Assembly: GCA_028874175.1 (NCBI GenBank) | Contig: JAPPLN010000011.1 | Span: 1 to 61,767, forward strand | Direction: 5' to 3' | Length of the DNA stretch: 61,767 bases | From: Chloroflexota bacterium | Lineage (GTDB): Bacteria; Chloroflexota; UBA11872 | Part shown: piece after piece, positions 1 to 8,066 of the stretch | Position numbering within the stretch: the first letter of the stretch is position 1 | Layout of the letters: each line of letters opens with the position of its first letter | The notes under the pieces: generated by a model | Databases searched by the model: none | Seen by the model: the letters and a program-made list of their open reading frames with translations, nothing else | Told to the model about the DNA's origin: nothing | Position numbers and translations under genes: made by a program

Positions 1-2
1 GC

Positions 3-608
3 ACCTTCCGATCGGCCATATCGACGCCCGGCTCCCCGGACACGTCCAAGTCGGAATGGTGGAACGCGTTGAATTACGACCAGCCGGACCAGTACCGCCG
101 CTCACTCTGGTGGTCGCGCGCACAGCTGGCCTACCATGCAACGGTCTGGGTGGTATCGATTCTGACCGGCCAGTGGATCTGGATCTTCCTGGTGAGCGTT
201 TTTCCGTTCATCGCCAATCTGGCTTCCTACCTGGTCAGCATGCCCCAGCACTGCGGCCTGAGGGACAACGTCCCCGACTTCCGCAAGTGCGTGCGCTCGA
301 ACACGCTGATTCCGATCCTCGAGTTCCTCTACTGGCGCATGAACTGGCACCTCGAGCACCACATGTACGCCGGCGTCCCCTGCTACAACCTCAAGAAGCT
401 CTACCACGAAGTCGCCCACGACATGCCCGAACCCCGCACCCTCCGCAGCGCCTGGCGCGAAATGCTGGACGTCTGGGAACGCCAGCAAACTGACCCGGAC
501 TACCAGTACGACACCCCGCTCCCCGCAACCGCGCAGCGCATCCGCGAGGATGAGGCCGACACGCTGGAGAGCTCCATTGGCGACCTCGCGCCCAAGGGCC
601 TCAAATAG
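3..608 (+). CDS. Fatty acid desaturase, 5' end outside the window
   Basis: The frame is open from base 3, so the start lies before the window. This is the C-terminal half of a membrane-bound di-iron fatty acid desaturase, which inserts double bonds into acyl chains in the membrane. The last histidine box (HLEHHMY) is present, and a hydrophobic pair of segments precedes it. The protein aligns along its whole visible length with the complete desaturase just downstream, including the same C-terminal ending (GDLAPKGLK), so the two are tandem paralogues. A 146-base block is identical between them. An internal TTG at base 69 could be mistaken for the start, but the homology continues upstream of it. 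The substrate and the position of desaturation cannot be read from the sequence. Confidence 0.85.
   Translation, partial: TFRSAISTPGSPDTSKSEWWNALNYDQPDQYRRSLWWSRAQLAYHATVWVVSILTGQWIWIFLVSVFPFIANLASYLVSMPQHCGLRDNVPDFRKCVRSNTLIPILEFLYWRMNWHLEHHMYAGVPCYNLKKLYHEVAHDMPEPRTLRSAWREMLDVWERQQTDPDYQYDTPLPATAQRIREDEADTLESSIGDLAPKGLK
246..391 (+). repeat. 146-bp block identical to 1444-1589
   Basis: Within the two tandem desaturase genes these 146 bases match without a mismatch, whereas the sequence immediately on both sides differs. The first mismatches are at 245/1443 and 392/1590. The block covers the end of the last membrane region and the final histidine box. Confidence 0.9.
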
Positions 609-660
609 CCGTGCAAAACACGACGAATCCGCTGGTTCAAAGGCACTGGGAGGAGAAACC

Positions 661-1806
661 ATGAGCTACCGGCCGCTGGCTGAAGTACGCAAGGATCTCC
701 GAGTCGAGTGGTATCGCTGCCCGATTGAGGGCTCAAAGCTGCGCGAGCTTTCCCGCCGCAGCGACCTCCAGGGTTGGTACCAGGCTGGCGGCCACCTGGG
801 GCTCTTCCTCTTGACCGGCGCACTTACCTACTTCTTCTGGTTGCAGCAGATATGGGTTGGCGTAGTCTTCGGGCTATTCCTCCACGGCACCGTAGGCACG
901 TTCTTCAGGGGCATTGCCGCCCACGAGTTGGCCCACGGCTCGGTCTTCAAGACCAAGATTCTCAACAAGATCTTCCTCTACCTGTTCAGCCTGCTCAGCT
1001 GGTGGGATGTATTCGACTACGCCAGTAGCCATACCTACCACCACCGCTACACCCTGCATCCCGAGGGTGATCGCGAAGTCTTGCTTCCGATCCAGCCGAG
1101 GACCGGCAAGACATTTCTGCTCCAGATGTTCACCATGAACATCTGGACGCAGAAAGGACGCACGTTTGGACGCGGCGGCCTGATTCCGCTGATTCTGGGC
1201 ACGATTCGGACGGCCATGGGAAGTTCAGGTTCGTCCACCAGGGGCGGTTCGGAGTGGGTGAACTCGCTGCACGAGGATCAGCCGGACCAGCATCGGCGGG
1301 CGATCTGGTTTGCGCGGGCACAACTGGCTTTCCACGCAGCGGTAGTCATCGTCTCAATCGTGACGGGCCAGTGGATCTGGATTTTCCTGCTTACGTTCTT
1401 CGCGTTCACCGCCGGCTGGGCCGTGTACATGGTGGGATTGCCGCAGCACTGCGGCCTGAGGGACAACGTCCCCGACTTCCGCAAGTGCGTGCGCTCGAAC
1501 ACGCTGATTCCGATCCTCGAGTTCCTCTACTGGCGCATGAACTGGCACCTCGAGCACCACATGTACGCCGGCGTCCCCTGCTACAACCTGAAAGAACTCC
1601 ACCACGAGGTCGCCCGCGACATGCCCCAGCCGCGCACCCTGCGCAGCGCCTGGCGCGAAATGCTGGACACCTGGGAACGCCAGCAAACCGACCCCGACTA
1701 CCAATACGACACCCCACTCCCCGCCACCGCAGGACGCGTCCAACTCACGGACTTCGATGAGCTGGAGAATTCAATCGGAGACCTGGCGCCAAAGGGTCTG
1801 AAATAG
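661..1806 (+). CDS. Fatty acid desaturase (complete)
   Basis: A 381-residue membrane fatty acid desaturase. All three histidine boxes typical of membrane di-iron desaturases are visible: HELAH near residue 87, HTYHH near residue 123 and HLEHH near residue 299. Hydrophobic stretches lie before and between the boxes. The ATG at 661 is chosen because a good ribosome binding site (GGGAGGAG) lies about 5-8 bases upstream; the frame is open further upstream but the extra residues look non-coding. It follows the partial paralogue by 52 bases and is followed 4 bases later by an SRPBCC gene, so the three probably form one transcription unit. The exact acyl substrate is unknown; the family also includes beta-carotene ketolases/hydroxylases and other alkane- or lipid-modifying members. 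Confidence 0.88.
   Translation: MSYRPLAEVRKDLRVEWYRCPIEGSKLRELSRRSDLQGWYQAGGHLGLFLLTGALTYFFWLQQIWVGVVFGLFLHGTVGTFFRGIAAHELAHGSVFKTKILNKIFLYLFSLLSWWDVFDYASSHTYHHRYTLHPEGDREVLLPIQPRTGKTFLLQMFTMNIWTQKGRTFGRGGLIPLILGTIRTAMGSSGSSTRGGSEWVNSLHEDQPDQHRRAIWFARAQLAFHAAVVIVSIVTGQWIWIFLLTFFAFTAGWAVYMVGLPQHCGLRDNVPDFRKCVRSNTLIPILEFLYWRMNWHLEHHMYAGVPCYNLKELHHEVARDMPQPRTLRSAWREMLDTWERQQTDPDYQYDTPLPATAGRVQLTDFDELENSIGDLAPKGLK
1444..1589 (+). repeat. 146-bp block identical to 246-391
   Basis: Second copy of the identical block shared by the tandem desaturases; see the entry at 246. Confidence 0.9.
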
Positions 1807-1810
1807 CAGT

Positions 1811-2251
1811 TTGGCCGTCCGCGTCGACCCATCCGGCCGCCGCTGGGTATCGGCGGAAATCCAGATTCCGGGCCCGATCAGCCGGGTCTGGAGCGCCCTC
1901 GCAACTGCCGAGGGCATCTCAGCGTGGTTCGCACCGACCAGCTTCGAACTCGGATCCGATGGAGCCCCTCGCCGAATCACCTTCAACTTCGGACCAGCCA
2001 GCATCGACGCGGTCACCGTCACCGCCTGGAACCCACCGCACAGCTTCGTCGTTCAGAGTTCGGACTTCATACCGGGCGGACCACCGGTGACTACCAAATG
2101 GAACATTCACGAAGCCAGCAACCAAACCTGCGAGGTCCGCGTCCAGCACCAGCTGGTCGCGGACACCGACAAGTGGGATGCCTACCTGGAAGGAGCCGAG
2201 TCCGGCTGGCTAGAGTTCTTCGCGAACCTCAAGTCCCACCTGAGCTCATGA
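1811..2251 (+). CDS. SRPBCC / AHSA1-like domain protein
   Basis: A 146-residue protein resembling the START/SRPBCC fold of the Aha1-like (AHSA1) family. The typical pattern is visible: an opening beta strand with 'I.GP...VW.ALAT.EGI..WF.P', then 'W.P...F', and a C-terminal helix (GWLEFFANLKSHL). Members bind hydrophobic ligands or act as small stress-related or polyketide-cyclase-like proteins. The start is a TTG placed 4 bases after the desaturase stop, suggesting translational coupling, but an unusual start leaves some doubt. The role next to the desaturases (lipid ligand binding?) is inference only. Confidence 0.75.
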   Translation: MAVRVDPSGRRWVSAEIQIPGPISRVWSALATAEGISAWFAPTSFELGSDGAPRRITFNFGPASIDAVTVTAWNPPHSFVVQSSDFIPGGPPVTTKWNIHEASNQTCEVRVQHQLVADTDKWDAYLEGAESGWLEFFANLKSHLSS

Positions 2252-2302
2252 ACAGAACCTGAGGAACCTGGAACTCGAGCGGCCAAGACCAATGCGCGAG
2301 GG

Positions 2303-3037
2303 CTACGCCTCTTCCTCGTCAGCCTCGATCTTTCCGAGAAACACCTGCGTCAGGATGTCGGTTTCCTGGATCGACTCCGGCGTGCCGTCGTGTACCAGGC
2401 GCCCCATGTCCAGCACATACGCGCGGTCCACGATATCCAGCACACCTTTGATGTTGTGCTCGACGACCATGATCGTGGTCTTCAGCTTCTCGCTGATCTC
2501 CGCCACCTTCTGAAACACTTCTTTCACCACAATCGGGGCCAGTCCCAGAGTCGGCTCGTCCAGCAGAAGCACGTCTGGACCGGCCATCAGCCCGCGGCCA
2601 AGCGCCAGCATCTGCTGCTGTCCGCCCGACATCTGGCTCGCCAGGTCGCGGCGCTTCTCGTAGAGAACCGGAAAGAGGTCCAGCACGGTGTCCAGGCGTC
2701 GTTGCTTTTCGGCCGCGTCACCTAGATATAGACAACCCATCTCCAGGTTCTCTTCAATCGTTAAATGGGTAAACACGCGTCGGCCTTGCGGCACAAACGC
2801 AATGCCCTCTCTCACGATCTCGTGTGTCGGCGCCGTGAGCCGGCAATGGCGCCAATTCACGTGGCCATCCACAACCGGTGCCAGCCCCATCACTGCCTTC
2901 AGCACCGTGGACTTCCCGGCCCCATTCGGACCCATAACCGCCACGATCTCGCCCTCGCCGACGCCAAGCGATACCTCGGTGAGAGCTCGGACCTGGCCGT
3001 AGCGGACCGAGATGTCGACCAGTTCGAGAAGCATCAT
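2303..3037 (-). CDS. livF: ABC transporter ATP-binding protein, LivF type
   Basis: A 244-residue ATPase of the branched-chain amino acid (HAAT) importer family. Walker A (GPNGAGKST) is near residue 36, the Q-loop and signature (MSGGQQQ) near residue 138, Walker B with catalytic Glu (LLLDEPT) near residue 158, and the switch His in VVEHN near residue 192. Short length and position as the last gene of a SBP-LivH-LivM-LivG-LivF series identify it as LivF. It lies 18 bases after LivG on the same strand. The cytoplasmic ATPase pair drives import of a small amphipathic solute; in this family substrates range from leucine to urea, amides and organic acids. Confidence 0.92.
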   Translation of the reverse strand: MMLLELVDISVRYGQVRALTEVSLGVGEGEIVAVMGPNGAGKSTVLKAVMGLAPVVDGHVNWRHCRLTAPTHEIVREGIAFVPQGRRVFTHLTIEENLEMGCLYLGDAAEKQRRLDTVLDLFPVLYEKRRDLASQMSGGQQQMLALGRGLMAGPDVLLLDEPTLGLAPIVVKEVFQKVAEISEKLKTTIMVVEHNIKGVLDIVDRAYVLDMGRLVHDGTPESIQETDILTQVFLGKIEADEEEA

Positions 3038-3055
3038 TCCGACCTGGCGCTCACG

Positions 3056-3811
3056 CTAGTTGCCCAGGTACGCGTCGATGACGCTCGATCTGGCCAGCAC
3101 CTCGTCGGTCTCTCCGACGGCGAGGAGGGCGCCGCTGTCCAGCACGAAAAGGTGATCAGCCAACTCGCGCACGATGTCCATGTTGTGAGAGACAAAGACG
3201 ATGCTGCGATCTTGCTCTCGCATGTCCTTCAATATCGACTTCACCTGCTCGAGCATCCGCGGAAAAAGGCCGGCGAAGGGTTCGTCGAACAGGTAAACCT
3301 GCACGTCCATCGCTAGAGCACGCCCGATTTCCAGCAGTTTCCGCTGGCCATAGGACAGGTCCTGAGCCATCGCCTCGCGCTTCTCCCACATGCCGACGCT
3401 CTTCAGGATTCTCTCCGCCTCTTCCCGGTGGCGAGGTTTCGTCCGTTCGAGGAGCGATGGGAACACGCGGCGTTCCGTCAAGACCACCATGATGTTGTCC
3501 CAAACGCTGATCTGGTCGAACAGCCTCACCTCCTGAAACGTGCGTGTGATGCCGTGGTCCGGCGAATCATGCGCCTTGACAACGCGGAGTCCGACGTTGT
3601 CGATGACCACGATTCCGCCGTCCAGTGGAAGCATGCCGCTCAGCAGATTGATCAGAGTCGACTTGCCGGATCCGTTTGGTCCCACGATGCAAGTGAGCCA
3701 TTCCCTCAGGATGGACATGGTCAACTGATCAATGGCTTTGACCGCGCCGAAGTTCTTCGAGATTTCCCGCGTCTCCAGTACGTAGACGCGGGGATCGACC
3801 TGGGTGCTCAC
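3056..3811 (-). CDS. livG: ABC transporter ATP-binding protein, LivG type
   Basis: A 251-residue ATPase partner of LivF. Walker A (GPNGSGKS), signature LSYGQ and Walker B (VYLFDEP) are present in order; the LivG-type extended segment between Walker A and the signature ('FQEVRLFDQ...V') is also visible. The frame is open far upstream, but the start is placed at GTG 3811 because it overlaps the LivM stop in a GTGA arrangement and gives the usual family length. The longer open frame upstream is the antisense/alternate frame of LivM. The position of the LivG-specific insertion after the Walker A region supports LivG rather than a second LivF. Confidence 0.9.
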   Translation of the reverse strand: MSTQVDPRVYVLETREISKNFGAVKAIDQLTMSILREWLTCIVGPNGSGKSTLINLLSGMLPLDGGIVVIDNVGLRVVKAHDSPDHGITRTFQEVRLFDQISVWDNIMVVLTERRVFPSLLERTKPRHREEAERILKSVGMWEKREAMAQDLSYGQRKLLEIGRALAMDVQVYLFDEPFAGLFPRMLEQVKSILKDMREQDRSIVFVSHNMDIVRELADHLFVLDSGALLAVGETDEVLARSSVIDAYLGN

Positions 3812-4863
3812 AGCTTGAACCTCCCGACCAGGCCCTGCGGCCTGAACAGCATCAGCAGGACCAGGAGGATTCCCAAGATCACCTGTCGAATCTGGCCAAT
3901 GAACTCCGAAGGCAGAAACGGCACGAAGCGCATGCCCTCTTCCAGCATCACGAATGCCAGGGCCCCAAGCAGCGATCCCCAGATGCTGGCCAGTCCGCCC
4001 AGGATGACGATCGAGACGAGGAGGACTGACTCCAGCAGGACGAAGGAATTGGGGTCGATAAACGTGCTCCAGCTCGCAAGCAGCGCCCCGGCCAATCCAG
4101 CCATCATCGCTGAGATAACCCAGATAGCCAGCTTGTAGTGGGTCGTGTGATAGCCAAAGACCGCGATGGCCTGTTCGTCCTCGCGGATGGCCGTAAGCAC
4201 CCGTCCGAACGACGAGGTGACGATCAGCCAGGCGATCAGCACAACCAGTCCCAGGAAGACGAGCAGCAGAGCCAGAAACTCCAGCTCCTCTTCGAAGACC
4301 CATGAACCGATGGCCGGACGAGCGATCTCGTGGATTCCGAATGCGCCCCTGGTCAGGTTTCGCCAGCTCAGGAAGGTGGTAAAGGCAATGACCGCGAATC
4401 CGAACGAGACAAGTACGTAAATGTCGTCACGGAAGCGGTTGAACGCGACACCCACAACAAGAGCCACGAGACCGGCGAGTATCACGCTGAAAGGCAGCGC
4501 GGCGAAGAATGGCCAACCGAAGGTAGGAATGGCTTCCGTGCGTAACTGCTCGTAGGAGGCGTTCGAGGAGAGCACTGCCATCGCGTAGGCGCCGATGCCG
4601 AAGAATCCGATGTGGCCGACGGACAAGAGACCCGTGTAGCCGACGACCAGATTGAGACTCACGGCCAGAATCGCCCAGATGGCGAACACGCTGCCTACGG
4701 TGATCGCGAAACCGCCGCCTCGCCACAGCATGAACGCCAGCGCCCAGCCAATGACGATCAGGTTGGCCCACAGCTCGATGTTGCCCTTGGAGCGTTGCCA
4801 CCACGATCGAGGATCGCGCGCGACGTCCTGAATGTTTCGCAGCGCTCCGGTGGCGATGCTCAC
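3808..4863 (-). CDS. livM: ABC transporter permease, LivM type
   Basis: A 351-residue inner-membrane permease of the LivM family with about nine hydrophobic segments. The family signature 'LSLNLVVGYTGLLSVGH..FFGIGAY' lies around residues 66-93, and the cytoplasmic coupling segment 'FGRVLTAIREDEQAI' near residue 220. The C-terminus (LRPQGL-type ending: FRPQGLVGRFKL) is typical. It starts 4 bases after the LivH stop and overlaps LivG by 4 bases, so the operon is translationally coupled. Confidence 0.92.
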   Translation of the reverse strand: MSIATGALRNIQDVARDPRSWWQRSKGNIELWANLIVIGWALAFMLWRGGGFAITVGSVFAIWAILAVSLNLVVGYTGLLSVGHIGFFGIGAYAMAVLSSNASYEQLRTEAIPTFGWPFFAALPFSVILAGLVALVVGVAFNRFRDDIYVLVSFGFAVIAFTTFLSWRNLTRGAFGIHEIARPAIGSWVFEEELEFLALLLVFLGLVVLIAWLIVTSSFGRVLTAIREDEQAIAVFGYHTTHYKLAIWVISAMMAGLAGALLASWSTFIDPNSFVLLESVLLVSIVILGGLASIWGSLLGALAFVMLEEGMRFVPFLPSEFIGQIRQVILGILLVLLMLFRPQGLVGRFKL

Positions 4864-4867
4864 ACGG

Positions 4868-6253
4868 TCACTTCCTGGGTAACAGGCCCTGCGGCCAGAA
4901 CGAAAGGAAAACGATCAGCACGATGAACGAGATCACGTCTCGCCATTCCCCGGCCAGGTCCCAGATGCCGAACTGCTCGAGCATCCCCAGCGCAAATCCC
5001 CCGACGATGGCGCCGTACAGACTCCCAATGCCGCCAACGACGGACGCAATCCAGCCTTTCAAGAGCAACAGCAGACCCATGCGTGGCTGAATGGCCGTGT
5101 CGTGGCCGCTCACTAGGCCGGCCAGGGCGGCATAGATTGCACCGATAAAGAACACGACGGCAATCACTACCGTGGTGTTGATGCCGACAACTTTCGCCAC
5201 TTCCTCGTCGTCGCCGATTGCCCGAACCGCCTTGCCAAAGGCCGTTTTCTTGACCATGAACAGCAGAACAGCGAATCCGGCCAGCGCCAGCCCGATAGCG
5301 AAGACGTTGAACCCCTTGATGTTGGCGCCGCCGATGGTCCAGGGCTCACTGCCAAAGGTGTCCGGCAGTGGCCGTGGCGCGGCACGAAAGACGATGGTGA
5401 TGAACGCCGTAATCGCCAGCAGGATGCCCAGCGAAGCCACCAGCATGATGAGCGGCGAGTTGGCCCGCTCTCGCATGGTGACGTACAGGCCACGGTACAG
5501 GGCCAGGCTCACGGTTCCAGACAGCAAGCAGGCGACGAACCAGCTCAGATAGAGCCCAAGGCTTGGTGTGCTGGCGACGAAAATTGCTACCAGCACGCCC
5601 AACGCGATCGCAACCGCGACCATCGCAGCGAACGGCCCTCGATTCGTTAGGAGAGCGAAACGGAGGTGCGCGCGGTTCAGGGCCCAAATGGCCACTCCGG
5701 CTACAAAAAACGCGACCAGGGGACTGAGCAGCACGTGCAGGTTCGCCGGGTTAGCCAACACCAGACCCGTATAGATCCCGAACGCCGTCGCCAACAGACC
5801 GCCTGCGATCAGCAGGGTCCTCGGCTGAACTCGCGTGTGGAGTCGGCGATAGAGCAATACGTGCAACGCCCAGGCCGCGACGCCCGCCGTGACAGCCGCA
5901 AACAGCACGTTGACGGGACCGCTGTTTACTGCGTACTGGCCGCCCAGGACATCGTGCGAACGCAAGTAGAAGACGCCGTAAGCGCCGATGGCGGCGGCCG
6001 CGCCGTAATACAGGTCAAAGAACCAGACCGTGCTGTACACCAGCGTAAAGCCCATGGCGAGCAGCGCGTACACCGCGCCCACGGCCAGTCCATTGAACGC
6101 GAACTGAAGGGCCTGGTCAGGCGACTGGACGATCTTCCAGCCGATATACCCCACGATGGCGGCCGTGAGACCCACGGCGAGCAGCCGGCTCTGCTGCTCG
6201 CGAATCTTCAGAAAGTTGACGAGCGAGACGTCACGAAGCTGCGCGAGACTCAT
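4868..6253 (-). CDS. livH: ABC transporter permease, LivH type, enlarged
   Basis: A LivH-family permease of 461 residues, much longer than the roughly 290-310 usual for LivH. The N-terminal 'NGLAVGAVYALLAMGFTLVY' start and the C-terminal coupling region 'FGKAVRAIGDDEEVAKVVGI' plus 'WPQGL' ending are classical. The extra length sits between about residues 110 and 250. There a segment near residues 132-165 (LLYRRL...LLIAGGLLA.A) resembles the normal LivH segment near residues 250-285 (ALYRGL...LIMLVASLGI), so the insert looks like an internal duplication adding membrane helices. Together with LivM it forms the membrane channel. Confidence 0.87.
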   Translation of the reverse strand: MSLAQLRDVSLVNFLKIREQQSRLLAVGLTAAIVGYIGWKIVQSPDQALQFAFNGLAVGAVYALLAMGFTLVYSTVWFFDLYYGAAAAIGAYGVFYLRSHDVLGGQYAVNSGPVNVLFAAVTAGVAAWALHVLLYRRLHTRVQPRTLLIAGGLLATAFGIYTGLVLANPANLHVLLSPLVAFFVAGVAIWALNRAHLRFALLTNRGPFAAMVAVAIALGVLVAIFVASTPSLGLYLSWFVACLLSGTVSLALYRGLYVTMRERANSPLIMLVASLGILLAITAFITIVFRAAPRPLPDTFGSEPWTIGGANIKGFNVFAIGLALAGFAVLLFMVKKTAFGKAVRAIGDDEEVAKVVGINTTVVIAVVFFIGAIYAALAGLVSGHDTAIQPRMGLLLLLKGWIASVVGGIGSLYGAIVGGFALGMLEQFGIWDLAGEWRDVISFIVLIVFLSFWPQGLLPRK

Positions 6254-6308
6254 CGAGAGTTGCAGTCAGCTTGGCTAGTCGTCGGCTCGATCAATCTTGA
6301 CATCGAGA

Positions 6309-6347
6309 CCGTGGGGCCGGTCCATGGACTTCGGACCAACCCCACGG
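6309..6347 (-). promoter_or_regulatory. Hairpin between binding protein and permease genes
   Basis: In the 117-base gap between the binding-protein gene and livH, CCGTGGGG (6309-6316) pairs with CCCCACGG (6340-6347), and inside it GGTCC (6319-6323) pairs with GGACC (6333-6337), with a two-base internal mismatch. There is no T-run after it, so it is more likely an mRNA stability or attenuation element. Such elements often set binding protein in excess over permease. Confidence 0.5.
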
Positions 6348-6370
6348 CCATATGGATCACGTGATCTAAC

Positions 6371-7546
6371 TCAGTTGGTCGGCGCGGCGCCCAGGACTCG
6401 GTAACCCCCGTTCTCCTCGGTTCGCTCGGCCACTGGCAGCACCTCCAGCACCGCATTGGACAGACCGACTACTTCGCCCTTTTCGTCGAAGCTGTAATCC
6501 ACGCCGATCGTGCCGCTCCACGTGATGTCGTAGAGACAGTCGCGGAACCCGTCGGCGTCCTGGTCGTCACCGGTCTTCTTCAAGCACTCGGCGGTGATGT
6601 AGACGTTGTCGTAGGCCGAGCCCAGGAACCAGGGCAGCGTTACGTAGTCGTACTCCGCTCTGAAGGCTGCCAGCACTTCCTGGGCCTTGGCGTTGGCCGG
6701 GTCCAGGTCCGGTGTAATCGCCTTGACCCCGGTTGCCGCCTCGCCCGCAATCTCAAGAGCCGTCGTCCCGATCGGCACAACGTCCGCGTAGATCGGGCCG
6801 TCGTAGCCCAACTCGCGAACCTGCTTGATGATGGTGCCGCCGCTGGCTTCGGCCTGTGCTGCGATGTGCAGAGCATCGGGGTTCGCGCTAAGGATCTTGG
6901 TTAATTGCGTTCTGAAGTCGGTGGTGTCGGACGGATAGCTCTCGGCGGCCACGATTTGACCGCCCAGCTTCTCGAACTGCGCCGTCGTGGTTCGCCGCAC
7001 GCCCTCGGCGTAGTCAGTGGATTCGTTGATTGTCGCCAGGTTGCGGATGCCGTCCGCCCAGAGCACGTTGCCCGTGTCCACGCCTACCGTGGCGTCGCTC
7101 AGCGACGTCCGGAAGATGTAGTCCCCGGCCTCGGCAATATCCGGGTTCGTGGCCAGACCGGAGAACATCACCACGCCTTCTTTCTCGGCCAGTGGCGCGG
7201 CGCCCAGCATCGCTCCGCTGCACGATGTCCCAAGGATGATCTTGACTTCGTCAACGTCAGTCAGCTTGTTGTAGGCCGTAATGGCGTCCTGGGCGTTGCA
7301 CTTGGAGTCCTCGACGATGAGTTCCAGCATCCGCCCGTTGATTCCGCCGGCCGCGTTGATTTCGTCCACGGCCAACTGCTTGGCCTGAACTGCCACCGTG
7401 CCGTAGGTCTCGCCAGCCCCGGTGACCGATTCCATCACGCCGATCCGAAACGGTCCTTTTTCTTCTTCACCGCACCCCACGGTTACCACGGCCATCACGG
7501 CCAGAAGGGCAATCCCCACTAATCGTCTGATGGATAAAATTCCCAT
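6371..7546 (-). CDS. ABC transporter substrate-binding lipoprotein (LivK type)
   Basis: A 391-residue type I periplasmic-binding protein. The N-terminus has a signal with a lipobox-like end (VTVGC, Cys near residue 25), so it should be anchored on the outer face of the membrane. The mature part starts 'FRIGVMESVTGAGETYGT' and contains 'DEINAAGGINGRMLELIVEDSKC', a hallmark of the leucine/amide-binding family; later 'GSAYDNVYITAE' is also typical. A clear ribosome binding site (AGGGAG, 4 bases before ATG 7546) supports the start. It is first in the five-gene import operon that runs down to 2303. The ligand is not predictable; family members bind amino acids, urea, amides or aromatic and carboxylic acids. 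Confidence 0.9.
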   Translation of the reverse strand: MGILSIRRLVGIALLAVMAVVTVGCGEEEKGPFRIGVMESVTGAGETYGTVAVQAKQLAVDEINAAGGINGRMLELIVEDSKCNAQDAITAYNKLTDVDEVKIILGTSCSGAMLGAAPLAEKEGVVMFSGLATNPDIAEAGDYIFRTSLSDATVGVDTGNVLWADGIRNLATINESTDYAEGVRRTTTAQFEKLGGQIVAAESYPSDTTDFRTQLTKILSANPDALHIAAQAEASGGTIIKQVRELGYDGPIYADVVPIGTTALEIAGEAATGVKAITPDLDPANAKAQEVLAAFRAEYDYVTLPWFLGSAYDNVYITAECLKKTGDDQDADGFRDCLYDITWSGTIGVDYSFDEKGEVVGLSNAVLEVLPVAERTEENGGYRVLGAAPTN

Positions 7547-8066
7547 GTCACTCCCTCATCCTCTACCCGACTCTCTTCGGGTACGTTATACCTCTTCCGC
7601 CATTTAGCTCGCAAGATGCAGCGAGCGTGAATAGGTTCCGTTGACCCTCGGTCACCTCCGCCCAGGCGGGAATCCATCGCCTACCCACCGGCCATCAGCA
7701 GGCATGGCGATCGCGGATCGTGTCCAGCAAGTGTACACTAGGCCTGAAGTCTCCGCAACCGCAGCATCGGAAGTCACCATGTCCCCCGCCGGTCAGCATC
7801 GCCAACTGCTTCTCCGTCCTCGTCCCCGCAATCCACAATTTTTCCAGACCGAATCATTCTGGCAAATCCGCCAAATCTCACGCGCGCCACAGCCAGCACC
7901 CCTTAAGGGGTGCTGGCTGTGGCGCGCGTGAGTACCCCATAACCCACCCTCCGATCCGTGCTGATCCGAGCCGCCTCTAACCTAAACTCTCGTTCCCCCG
8001 GCCCGAACCATGTAGCATCGCTCCACAGGGTTTCGACGATCCGCTGACGGCGGCAGGAGAACTCAA
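7547..8066. other. Divergent intergenic region
   Basis: This 520-base stretch separates the import operon (minus) from the dioxygenase pair (plus). No convincing gene is seen. It must hold both promoters. It contains a small hairpin at 7564-7583 (TACCCGA, 6-base loop, TCGGGTA) in the leader of the binding-protein gene, and a 56-bp perfect palindrome at 7877-7932 described separately. Confidence 0.6.
7877..7932. repeat. 56-bp perfect palindrome
   Basis: The two 28-base arms are exact reverse complements, with the centre TT|AA between 7904 and 7905 and no spacer. Flanking bases (7876 T, 7933 T) no longer pair. There is no T-run on either side, so it is not a standard terminator. As RNA it would form a very stable hairpin with a minimal loop; as DNA it could extrude as a cruciform. 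Confidence 0.9.

Noticed and set aside
7877-7932. The palindrome as a rho-independent terminator
   Set aside because: No T-run on either strand, a zero-base spacer, and its location upstream of both divergent genes, not downstream.
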